Positions 25,473 to 34,119 of a stretch of DNA of 64,000 bases are shown piece after piece; within the stretch, counting starts at the first letter, position 1; each line of letters begins with the position of its first letter. Position numbers and translations under genes: made by a program. The DNA is taken from contig JAQXNX010000022.1 in assembly GCA_029098225.1 (NCBI GenBank), forward strand, positions 1 through 64,000, written 5' to 3'. The stretch comes from Spirochaetales bacterium. GTDB lineage: Bacteria > Spirochaetota > Spirochaetia > Treponematales > Treponemataceae. Below the pieces are notes generated by a model. The model saw only the letters and a list, made by a program, of their open reading frames with translations, ran no database searches and was not told where the DNA came from.

Positions 25473-28181
25473 ATGAAAAAACAAAATCTTATTTCTCTTT
25501 TAATACCATTTATTTCGGTGGCAGTGTGTTCACTTCTTTTATTATCTTCTCTTGATAAAAAAACAGCTGATTTTTTTCAGCGCCCTTTAAAAGCAACAGA
25601 GGAAAGTCCGCGGGTTATTATGATTAATGTTGATGATGATGCCGTTGATCAGATTGGTACCTGGCCATTTTCTCGAACTGTTTATTCGCAGATGCTTACA
25701 AATCTTAAGGAGCTTGGTGTCCGGGCGGCTGTATTCGATTTAAGCTTTCTTGATAAAAGTCAGGCAACTGTTGATGCAGATTATGTTAGAGAAGCTTTGC
25801 CGGGATATGTAAATAATTATTTTTCTCTTTTGAATGATAGTGCTGCCTGGGCATTAGAATCTGTTTCGGACGGCAGTTCAGATATTAATGAGGTTTATGA
25901 AGATTTCGATTCTGAATCAAAGAAATATGAACTTGAACTGAATACTGCAATTTCGCATGCAATTGTATCAGCTGATGATGTTCTGGCTTCCTCATTAAAA
26001 GATTTTAATAATGCTTTCCTTACGCTTACCTTTGAAAAAAATATAACTCCTTCGGATGAAGAAAAAGAATTTTTGCAGAATTACGTTGCTTTAAAAAATG
26101 TTGATGTAAAAGATGATTCAAAGGTAAAAGAGTATACTGGAGTTCAGCCTGCTTTGTATGAATTCCTTACACAGGCAAAATCTGCCGGCTTTGTAAATGC
26201 TGATCCAGATTCTGATGGATACCTTCGCCGGCTTTATCTTATTGTAAAATATGACGGAAAGTATTACGCACAGCTTGTGTTCCGTCCTATTCTTGATTTG
26301 CTTGGAAATCCTACTGTAGAAATTACAAAGAATTACATTAAAGCTGGTGATCTTAAAATTCCGCTTGCTCAAGATGGTTCTGTAATAATTAAATATCCAA
26401 AGAAAAAATACAAAGATTATACAAATACTATTTCTCTTGCAAACATTTATTTTCTTTCTGCTATGGAAAATACTTATATTCAAAATCTTTCCATTATGAA
26501 TGACAGCGGCTTCTTTGAAGATCTTGATCCGGATGAAAATCCTTACGATCTTTATGAAACTGCAGAATATATTCGTGGAGAACTTGTCTATGGAGAATCT
26601 ATAGAAGATGGTATTTCTTATGATGAATATTTAAAATATAGAAATATGTATTACGATGCTTCCAGAGCTTTCCTTACAGACGAAACAGAAGATTATTTCT
26701 GTGCGCTTTATGAAGAAGATGAAGATTATGTCCGCGAGTTATTTAAAGAGACAAAAACAGCGTTTACAAAATTTATGGAATCTCATGAGCGAAGTGCTGC
26801 AAAAGTAAAGGATGCAATTTGTATTATTGGAACAAATGCTTCGAGTACTACAGATTATGGTTTGAATCAGTATGATGAACATTATGCAAATCCTGGCGTG
26901 CATTATACTCTTGCAAATATGATTCTTTCCCGCGATTTTGTTGACGATTCTCCGCTTATAATTTCTGTTATAATTGCGCTTATTATTTGTCTTGGATACA
27001 GCTTTATTGCAAAAAAAATAAAGAGAACAGGAACTCAGATTGTACTAGGAATTGCTTCGGTCGCTGTAACGGCTGGAGTTCTGCTTTTATTCTTTATAAT
27101 TACAAGACATTATATTGGAGCAGTAGTTCCTGTAGTTTCTGTTTTTGTTTCGTTTGTTGCAACTACAATTGTAGGCTTTGTTACTGCAAATCATGATAAA
27201 AAATTTATTACAAATGCATTCAGCCAGTGCCTTTCAAAAGAAGTTGTAAACGAAATTGTTGCTAATCCTTCTTCCTTTAAGCTTGGTGGTCAGCGTATTC
27301 AGATGACAGCCATGTTTACAGATATTCAGAAATTTTCGGGCTTTAGTGAATTACTTACGGCAGGTCAGCTGGTTGCTCTTTTAAATTATTATCTTACTAA
27401 AATGTCTGATATTATTATGGATGAACGCGGAACTGTAGATAAGTATGAAGGAGACGCAATTATTGCCCTGGTTGGTGCTCCTGTGCAGATGAAAGATCAT
27501 GCAGAAAGAGCCTGTGCAGCTGCAATAAAAATGAAGGCTGCAGAAGTTCTTATGAATGAAGGTATTGAACAGATTGCTTCCGGAGAAAAGCCTGCCGGAA
27601 TGGATGAAGAGCTTTATGAAGCCTTTAAGATTATGGTTAAAAATGACCGCCGCTTATTTACAAGAATCGGTTTAAATTCCGGAGAAATGATTGCAGGGTA
27701 TATGGGCTCAGAAAATAAAAAGAATTACACTATGATGGGTAATAATGTAAACCTTGCTTCCCGACTTGAAGGCGTTAATAAACAGTATTGTACGGGCGGA
27801 ATTATGATTAGTGCGGCGACACGCGAGCTTATTGGCGATCGTTTTATAGTACGTAGTCTTGATAGAGTTCGTGTTGTAAACGTAAATACTCCTATCCGAC
27901 TTTATGAACTTATATGTGAGCGTGAAGGAGCTTCTGCAGAAACCGTAAGTTATTATGAGCGATGGGAAAAGGCCTTTGCAGATTTTGAAGTCAGACAATA
28001 TGATAAAGCTTTGGAACAGTTTAAGCAGCTTTATGGTGAAAAGCCGGATGATAAGGTAGCTGCATATTATATAATGATTACAGAAAAATTCTTTATAAAA
28101 GGAAAATACCCTGTAGAACAGGATGACATAGGTGTAGCCTATAATCCAGAAGATGGAGTATTTAAGTTAATGCAGAAATAG
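25473..28181 (+). CDS. Adenylate cyclase with CHASE2 sensor
   Basis: Starting at ATG 25473 (an upstream in-frame ATG lies across the terminator), the 902-residue protein has an N-terminal TM (about 6-25) and a periplasmic CHASE2 domain beginning PRVIMINVDDDAVDQIGTWP. Three membrane helices (about 487-590) and a class III cyclase domain follow. The cyclase has both metal aspartates (FTDIQKFSGF and KYEGDAIIALVG), the lysine and threonine expected for ATP (KYEGD, YTMMGNNVNLASRLE) and the transition-state Asn/Arg. A TPR-like helical end follows. It would convert an envelope signal to cAMP. It pairs with the FecR-like gene. Confidence 0.92.
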   Translation: MKKQNLISLLIPFISVAVCSLLLLSSLDKKTADFFQRPLKATEESPRVIMINVDDDAVDQIGTWPFSRTVYSQMLTNLKELGVRAAVFDLSFLDKSQATVDADYVREALPGYVNNYFSLLNDSAAWALESVSDGSSDINEVYEDFDSESKKYELELNTAISHAIVSADDVLASSLKDFNNAFLTLTFEKNITPSDEEKEFLQNYVALKNVDVKDDSKVKEYTGVQPALYEFLTQAKSAGFVNADPDSDGYLRRLYLIVKYDGKYYAQLVFRPILDLLGNPTVEITKNYIKAGDLKIPLAQDGSVIIKYPKKKYKDYTNTISLANIYFLSAMENTYIQNLSIMNDSGFFEDLDPDENPYDLYETAEYIRGELVYGESIEDGISYDEYLKYRNMYYDASRAFLTDETEDYFCALYEEDEDYVRELFKETKTAFTKFMESHERSAAKVKDAICIIGTNASSTTDYGLNQYDEHYANPGVHYTLANMILSRDFVDDSPLIISVIIALIICLGYSFIAKKIKRTGTQIVLGIASVAVTAGVLLLFFIITRHYIGAVVPVVSVFVSFVATTIVGFVTANHDKKFITNAFSQCLSKEVVNEIVANPSSFKLGGQRIQMTAMFTDIQKFSGFSELLTAGQLVALLNYYLTKMSDIIMDERGTVDKYEGDAIIALVGAPVQMKDHAERACAAAIKMKAAEVLMNEGIEQIASGEKPAGMDEELYEAFKIMVKNDRRLFTRIGLNSGEMIAGYMGSENKKNYTMMGNNVNLASRLEGVNKQYCTGGIMISAATRELIGDRFIVRSLDRVRVVNVNTPIRLYELICEREGASAETVSYYERWEKAFADFEVRQYDKALEQFKQLYGEKPDDKVAAYYIMITEKFFIKGKYPVEQDDIGVAYNPEDGVFKLMQK

Positions 28182-28192
28182 CCTGTGAAGCG

Positions 28193-28225
28193 AAAGCGGT
28201 GAATTTTCATTCACCGCTTTTTTTT
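28193..28225 (+). terminator. Terminator of the CHASE2 cyclase gene
   Basis: The stem AAAGCGGTGAA (from 28193) pairs with TTCACCGCTTT and is followed by a run of eight Ts. It lies just before the convergent SulP gene and may serve both. Confidence 0.85.
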
Positions 28226-28232
28226 AGAGCAC

Positions 28233-29981
28233 CTATTTTGATTTGCGGCAGCGGTTCAGAGCGTCGTTAATATTTTCAAAAATATTTTCGCGGCCAAGCT
28301 TGTCTGCCATTCCAGATTTTTCCAATAAAAGGTAAGGTTGTGTGTGAATTCCGCTTATTACAATTGTTATTCCTTTGCGGTCACAGGCTGCCTTACATTG
28401 TTCCAGCGCGCGTATTCCACCTGCATCAAGATAAATTGTATTTCTCATTCTAAGAACAAGATATTTACATTCTGATTGAGCACGTTCTGTAGCGAGTTCA
28501 AATTTTCGGACTGTACCAAAGAACAGAGGACCTTCAATTTCATAAATAAAGGTTTCGGCCGGAATATCAAGATTTTCTGACGGCTGATCTTTTTTAATTC
28601 CACCAGTAAGAATTTCGCGCTCGTTTTGAACTTCAGATAAATCAATCATCTTTTTTATAAAGAAGAAGGCTGCAAAGCCAAGACCAACTTCTATAGCTAC
28701 TGTAAGGTCAACAAAAACTGTAATAAGGAAAGTCACTGCAAAAACTGTTATATCTGATTTTTGTCCTTTGAGCAGTGAGCGGATTGCAGGAAAGCCTGCC
28801 ATATTCCAGGCTACATTTATAAGTACAGCGGCAAGGGCAGCCATTGGAATATAAGCTGCATATTTTCCGGCGAATAGTAAAATTATAAGAAGGGTAATTG
28901 CATGAATAATTCCTGCAACCGGAGTACGTCCTCCATTTTTAATATTTGTTGCAGTTCTGGCAATTGCACCTGTTGCCGGAATTCCGCCAAAAAGTGGCGA
29001 TGCAATATTTGCAATTCCCTGCGCAATAAGCTCTGTATTAGAATCGTGCTTGCTTCCTATCATACCGTCTGCAACAACTGCGCTGAGAAGCGATTCAATA
29101 GCGGCAAGAACTGCAATAGAAATTGCTGTAGGGAAGAGTGTCGTGATAGTCTTTATACTTAAAGCTGGGAGCTGAGGTTTTGGCAAAGTATTTGGAATTA
29201 CAAAGTGCTGAGATCCGTCTGCAAAAGTTCCGATTGTGTCTGTATGAAGCCCTGCAGTTTTTTCAAGGATAATGCTTGCAACTGTTGCAAGAATAATAAC
29301 AACAAAGCTTCCTGGAATTTTCTTAATAAATTTTGACCATATAAAAATGAAAGCAAGGCAGATTGCAGCCATTGCAAAAGAGTACCAGTTTATTGTAGCA
29401 GCCGAACGAACGTAAACAATAATCTTCGGCAGGAAATCACCAGGCATTTTTGAATACTCTTCACCAAGAATCATCATTGGAGTAGAGAAATCAGGACGGA
29501 GACCAAAGAAGTCTCCCAGCTGTCCTGCAGCAATCGTTACTGCAATTCCCGCTGTAAAACCTGTAACAATTGTGTAAGGAATAAACTTTACCAGACCGCC
29601 CATTTTAAATGCACCAAGAAGAATCAAAATGATTCCGGCCATAACGGTTGCTGTGGCAAGTCCGCTCAAACCGTACTGAGCAACTACGCCATATACAATT
29701 ACCGCAAAGGCACCTGTCGGGCCACCAATCTGAACGCGGCTGCCGCCAAAGGCAGAAATACAAAAGCCTGCAATGATAGCTGTAAAAAGTCCGGCTGCAG
29801 GATTTACGCCCGAAGCAATGGCAAACGCAATTGCAAGCGGAAGGGCAACAATGCCGACAATTACGCCGGCAATTAAATCACTTAAAAAGGTTTTAGAATT
29901 ATAAGACTTAAATGAATTTATCAATTCTGGTTTAAACATAGTTGTTCGATTATAGTGATTTTTTATAAATGTGTCATTCAT
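28233..29981 (-). CDS. SulP-family anion transporter with STAS domain
   Basis: This 582-residue inner-membrane transporter has ten to twelve hydrophobic segments with SulP hallmarks: DLIAGVIVGIVALPLAIAFA, IGGPTGAFAVIVYG, and ELIAQGIANIASPLFGGIPATGAIART. The C-terminal STAS domain is EGPLFFGTVRKFE to YLDAGGIRALEQCKAAC. SulP proteins move sulfate, bicarbonate or dicarboxylates. The last two would suit a PEPCK-based fermenter, but substrate cannot be read here. The start could be ATG 29981 or ATG 29939; neither has a clear ribosome site. It is a single gene. Confidence 0.9.
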   Translation of the reverse strand: MNDTFIKNHYNRTTMFKPELINSFKSYNSKTFLSDLIAGVIVGIVALPLAIAFAIASGVNPAAGLFTAIIAGFCISAFGGSRVQIGGPTGAFAVIVYGVVAQYGLSGLATATVMAGIILILLGAFKMGGLVKFIPYTIVTGFTAGIAVTIAAGQLGDFFGLRPDFSTPMMILGEEYSKMPGDFLPKIIVYVRSAATINWYSFAMAAICLAFIFIWSKFIKKIPGSFVVIILATVASIILEKTAGLHTDTIGTFADGSQHFVIPNTLPKPQLPALSIKTITTLFPTAISIAVLAAIESLLSAVVADGMIGSKHDSNTELIAQGIANIASPLFGGIPATGAIARTATNIKNGGRTPVAGIIHAITLLIILLFAGKYAAYIPMAALAAVLINVAWNMAGFPAIRSLLKGQKSDITVFAVTFLITVFVDLTVAIEVGLGFAAFFFIKKMIDLSEVQNEREILTGGIKKDQPSENLDIPAETFIYEIEGPLFFGTVRKFELATERAQSECKYLVLRMRNTIYLDAGGIRALEQCKAACDRKGITIVISGIHTQPYLLLEKSGMADKLGRENIFENINDALNRCRKSK

Positions 29982-29989
29982 ATTTTTAA

Positions 29990-30018
29990 TAGACTAAAAT
30001 ATTGTTTTCTTATATAAT
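29990..30018 (+). promoter_or_regulatory. Probable promoter of the giant-lipoprotein operon
   Basis: TAGACT (29990-29995) and a perfect TATAAT (30013-30018) are 17 bases apart, with the first ATG 24 bases on. It is the only good promoter-like sequence before the four tightly packed genes that follow. Confidence 0.5.
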
Positions 30019-30041
30019 TATATCGGATTTGGGATTTATCT

Positions 30042-31967
30042 ATGAAAAAAGTGTTATACGCAATGCTTGCATTCTGTGTGAGTGCAGGACTTTTTGCGAC
30101 CGAAATTACAATAAAAGTAACTCCGACAGTAATGTTTCCTTTTCTATCTGGCGAAGCAAAGAAATATGATATAGCTGGTGGTGGAGCATTTTTAGATCCT
30201 GGAATAAATCTTTTTGGTTTTTTAAATGTTGGCCCAGAGTTTGGAGTTATAGTTCTTCCAAAAAATAATTCAAAACAACTTGCAGAAGGAATTGATAAGC
30301 AGGTTACATTTATTCCTGTAGGACTTCAGGCTGGTGCTTTTTATGATATTTTTTCGCGTGTAGAAGCAGGTGGCGGAATAGCATTCGGAGCTTATGGAGC
30401 AACTACAGATAAAAAATGGCATTATGCGCCATGGTATAGAGTCTATGCTGATGTTGCTTTTAAAATCAATACAAAGGTTTCTCTTGGACTTGATGTTTCA
30501 TGGTTTAACTGTCAGAACACAACCTGGGTAGGGAATCCTGGTGCTGCAGGAATAACGGCAGGTATTGTATTAAAATTTAAAATTGATACAGAAAAATCTT
30601 CGGGAAACGTTAATGCTTCTATCGAAAACGGAGAAAATGTTTTCCCGCTTCTTTATACACTTTACAAGTCTGAACCTTTTGGAGCAATTACAATTAATAA
30701 TGACGAAACTGGTGATATAAGAAATGTTATAGTAAAATTCCGCGCCGAAGGTTATACAGCTTCAGAGATGGAATGCGGAAGAATAAATATGATAAGAAAG
30801 CACCGCAGCGAACAGCTTTCTCTTTGTGCAGATTTTAATGATAAAATTCTCCGCTTTTCTGAATCGGGAAAAATTTCAGGTGAAATTGTAATTGAATATT
30901 CACTTTTGGGAGACAAGCGTGTTTCTGTAGTTCCTGTAACAATTTCTGTTTACGGAAGAAATACATTACGCTGGTTTGATCCTGCGATGGTTGCAAGTTT
31001 TGTTTATCCAAAATCAGAAGAAGTGCTTGAAATTTCAAAATATTCTGTAGGAATTGCAAGAAGCCATGCGCGTTCCGGATTGAATAATAATCTTCAGTTT
31101 TCTATGTATTTGTTTGAAGCTATGCGTCTTGCAGGAATTACCTGCGAAGAAAATTCAGATACTCCTTATAATTCATTTCATATTAATCCAGAGGTTTTGG
31201 ATTATCTGCAGTATCCTTATCAGACACTTTCTTACCGTTCAGGAGATAAAGATGATATAGGAATCCTTTTTTCTTCTATGCTTGAATCTGTTGATATTCC
31301 GGCTGCTTTTATTCCTCTGGAAAATGATTTTATAGTTGCGGCCTGTCTTGGCGATGATTCAAATTCATTAAGAAATATGTTTAACGGTGATGAAAGAATT
31401 CTTAGCGTAGATAATAAAATCTGGCTTCCTCTTTCTATGTCAGAAATTGAAAATGGATATATGTCCAGCTGGGCAAAGGCTGTAAGAGAAATTAATTATT
31501 TACTTGAAAATGATGAAGATGTTGATTTTATAATTCTTTCGGATGCCTGGATGAGTTATCCTACAGCAGGCTTTTCTTCGAATGAAACAAATGTAAAGCT
31601 TCCTGCAGAAAAAAATCTTTATGCTGCCGGCGAAAATGTGTTGAATCAGTATATTAATCAGGAATATGGTCCACAGATTGCAAATCTTCAGGCTCGCATA
31701 AAATCTGAAGGAGCTTCTGTTACTCTTTATAATCAGCTTGGTATGCTTTATGTTCGTGCAGGAATGTATGACAATGCTGTTTCAGTTTATGAAATTTCTG
31801 CAAAGCTTGGCTCAATTCCTGCAATGAATAACCTTGGAAATATCTGCATCTTGCAGAAGAAATATAAAACTGCTAAGAGCTGGTACGAAAAGGTTCTTGC
31901 AATTGATCCAACAAATGAGACTGCTTTGAGAAACTTGGAAAGAATAGCCACTGAACTGGACTATTAG
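30042..31967 (+). CDS. Secreted barrel/transglutaminase-like (inactive)/TPR protein
   Basis: The 641-residue protein has a signal peptide (cleaved near LFAT, residue 19-20). An outer-membrane-barrel-like N-terminal region (20-180) has alternating strands such as GPEFGVIVLP and SLGLDVSWF. A central domain clearly paralogous to the next gene follows, and TPR repeats close the protein (about 560-635; MYDNAVSVYEISAKLGSIPA and YKTAKSWYEKVLAIDP). In the transglutaminase-like core the catalytic cysteine is Lys403 (SGDKDD), the histidine is Asp429, and the acidic residue is Ser, so it should be a pseudoenzyme. First gene of the operon; eight bases separate it from the paralogue. Confidence 0.7.
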   Translation: MKKVLYAMLAFCVSAGLFATEITIKVTPTVMFPFLSGEAKKYDIAGGGAFLDPGINLFGFLNVGPEFGVIVLPKNNSKQLAEGIDKQVTFIPVGLQAGAFYDIFSRVEAGGGIAFGAYGATTDKKWHYAPWYRVYADVAFKINTKVSLGLDVSWFNCQNTTWVGNPGAAGITAGIVLKFKIDTEKSSGNVNASIENGENVFPLLYTLYKSEPFGAITINNDETGDIRNVIVKFRAEGYTASEMECGRINMIRKHRSEQLSLCADFNDKILRFSESGKISGEIVIEYSLLGDKRVSVVPVTISVYGRNTLRWFDPAMVASFVYPKSEEVLEISKYSVGIARSHARSGLNNNLQFSMYLFEAMRLAGITCEENSDTPYNSFHINPEVLDYLQYPYQTLSYRSGDKDDIGILFSSMLESVDIPAAFIPLENDFIVAACLGDDSNSLRNMFNGDERILSVDNKIWLPLSMSEIENGYMSSWAKAVREINYLLENDEDVDFIILSDAWMSYPTAGFSSNETNVKLPAEKNLYAAGENVLNQYINQEYGPQIANLQARIKSEGASVTLYNQLGMLYVRAGMYDNAVSVYEISAKLGSIPAMNNLGNICILQKKYKTAKSWYEKVLAIDPTNETALRNLERIATELDY

Positions 31968-31975
31968 GAGAGAAT

Positions 31976-34114
31976 GTGTCGGGAAAGGTTGCCAGAAAAC
32001 TAAGAAAGAAACAATTCTCCATTTTGAATAAGCGTTCTAAGCGAATTATAGCTTTGTGTGCCGGGGTTGTTTTATTTTCTGCAATTCCATTAAGTGCACA
32101 AGAAAAATCAGAAAAATCTAAAGGACAGTTCCTTTTAAGCTTGTATCCAAAATTTACAAAACCATTTGGCGAAGCTCACCAGATTCAGTATGGAATTGGC
32201 GGCGGTTTAAATTTTACCTGGCGTCCTGTAAAGGTAATAAATGTTTTTGCCCAGGGAGAATATCTTTCTATGGCAATGCCAGGAATTGATCCTATAGCTA
32301 TTTTAAATGGTTCTATTGGCGCGGGCTATCATTTTGATTTTTCTGATAGAATTGGCCTGGACTGTAATGTTGATTTAGGACTTTATAATGCAAAGGCTTC
32401 TGAAAGAAGCATAACAGGACTTTCCGGTGGAGTTTCGATTGTTTTTTCTTACAGATTTAATCCGGTAGTTTCTGCAACGGTTAGTGCTTCGGGAACGCAT
32501 TTTGCTTCTGCTTCGCGTCCGCTTATGGTTGTTAATGCGGGAATTGCTCCCGGAGTTACATTTAATATTTCAGAACTCTTCAATAATTCAACAAATCTTG
32601 CCATGAATTCTGTTGAGCTTGCACCAGTATTCCCGGCTCTTTATTCATGGTATGAAAATAATTCATTCGGAAAGGTTCAGATTACAAATAACGAGGAATA
32701 CGCAATAACCGATGTTTCCATTTCTTTTTTTCAGCCTCAGTATATGGCACATGAAAAGGAATGTGTAAAAATAAAAAAAATTGATAAGGGTGAAACCATA
32801 GAAGCAGATCTGCTTGCATTCTTTGATGAGCAGATGCTTGAGCTTACAGAAAGGACAGATACAAACAGTTTGGTAATTGTAAATTATTCCTGTCTTGGAA
32901 GAAAGCGGACTCAAAGCTTTATGCTGGATGTACCTGTTTATGGACGTAACAATATGTCCTGGGATGATGACCGTCGTGCTGCAGTTTTTGTTTCTTCTAA
33001 GGATCCTGCCGCAATGCAGTTTGCAAAATATGTAGCCAGTCTTGTCCGCGAAAATCAGAGAACAGAAGTTCCTATGAATATTCAATATGCGCTTGGAATT
33101 TTTGAAGCATTGAATCAGTTTGGTATTAACTATGTTGTAGACCCTTCTTCGGCATTCGAAGACAATGTCGGAACCTCTTCAATTGACTTTCTTCAGTTCC
33201 CGTATCAGACACTTATGTATAAAGGCGGTGACTGTGATGACCTTTCTATTCTTTTCTGTTCACTTTTTGAAGCGGTAGGAATTCGTACGGCATTTATTAC
33301 AGTTCCTGGTCATATTTTTATGGCCTTTGATTCTGGCTTGAATGAACAAGAGGCTGATGAAAAACTTAAATATCTTTATAACTATATTGTTATTGATGAT
33401 GAAGTTTGGGTTCCTCTCGAAATTACAATGACCGATGAAGGTTTTTATAAGGCCTATCGTTATGGTTCAAGAGAGTGGACAAGAGCTTATTCTCAGGGAA
33501 CAGCAGCTATTTACAAAATGGAAGATTCCTGGAAAATCTATCCGCCAATAAGTGTTCCTGGCGCAGCTGCAAAATTCAGTATGCCGGAAGAAACAGACAT
33601 AACTAATGCTTTTGCAATGAGTATAGAAGAATACAGTTTTGGCGAAATAAGAAATCTTTTGCAATTCCGTCCTGTTAAAATTGCAGAAAAACAGGAAGAG
33701 CAGAAGATTGTTGAATTTGAGCTAAATGAAGAAAATCCATTTTCAGATCTTGCGTTGCGTGAAGTTCTTGCTCTTGCAGGCGTTGGCGATGCTATAGTTC
33801 CAATAGGGATTCGCGAGGAAGAGCTTGAAGATGATGAAGATGAAGAACTGGAAGATTTGTTCTCTTTTGATTCGGATGATTCAACACATCCTGTAACTCA
33901 TAAAACTGTTGCTGTAAAATCGAACGAAACTGTAAATAATCACGAGGCTCTTGCAAATAGCGCAGTGGCTGCAAATAGCGCGCCGGTAACTGCTGACATT
34001 ACAAAAGCCGGAGGAGTTTCTGCTGGTACTGTTGCTGCTATTTCTGCACCATTTATTATCGCAGCTACTGCAGCAGGAATTATTATTTATAAAAAGAAAA
34101 AAGAAGGAGAGTAA
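31976..34114 (+). CDS. Secreted transglutaminase-like protein with C-terminal membrane anchor
   Basis: The GTG start at 31976 follows AGGAG. The 712-residue product has a basic 23-residue lead, signal peptide to about residue 41 (PLSAQ), a barrel-like region (45-190), an Ig-like domain, and a transglutaminase-like core with Cys420 (GGDCDDLSILFC), His446 (VPGHIFMAF) and Glu482 (WVPLEIT) in place. An acidic linker (about 610-630) and an Ala-rich segment lead to a C-terminal TM ending IIIYKKKKEGE. Compared with its upstream paralogue it keeps the catalytic residues but has an anchor in place of TPRs. It probably acts in the periplasm on a protein or peptidoglycan; the substrate is not known, though the lipoprotein next door is an obvious guess. 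Confidence 0.72.
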   Translation: MSGKVARKLRKKQFSILNKRSKRIIALCAGVVLFSAIPLSAQEKSEKSKGQFLLSLYPKFTKPFGEAHQIQYGIGGGLNFTWRPVKVINVFAQGEYLSMAMPGIDPIAILNGSIGAGYHFDFSDRIGLDCNVDLGLYNAKASERSITGLSGGVSIVFSYRFNPVVSATVSASGTHFASASRPLMVVNAGIAPGVTFNISELFNNSTNLAMNSVELAPVFPALYSWYENNSFGKVQITNNEEYAITDVSISFFQPQYMAHEKECVKIKKIDKGETIEADLLAFFDEQMLELTERTDTNSLVIVNYSCLGRKRTQSFMLDVPVYGRNNMSWDDDRRAAVFVSSKDPAAMQFAKYVASLVRENQRTEVPMNIQYALGIFEALNQFGINYVVDPSSAFEDNVGTSSIDFLQFPYQTLMYKGGDCDDLSILFCSLFEAVGIRTAFITVPGHIFMAFDSGLNEQEADEKLKYLYNYIVIDDEVWVPLEITMTDEGFYKAYRYGSREWTRAYSQGTAAIYKMEDSWKIYPPISVPGAAAKFSMPEETDITNAFAMSIEEYSFGEIRNLLQFRPVKIAEKQEEQKIVEFELNEENPFSDLALREVLALAGVGDAIVPIGIREEELEDDEDEELEDLFSFDSDDSTHPVTHKTVAVKSNETVNNHEALANSAVAANSAPVTADITKAGGVSAGTVAAISAPFIIAATAAGIIIYKKKKEGE

Positions 34115-34119
34115 TCTGA

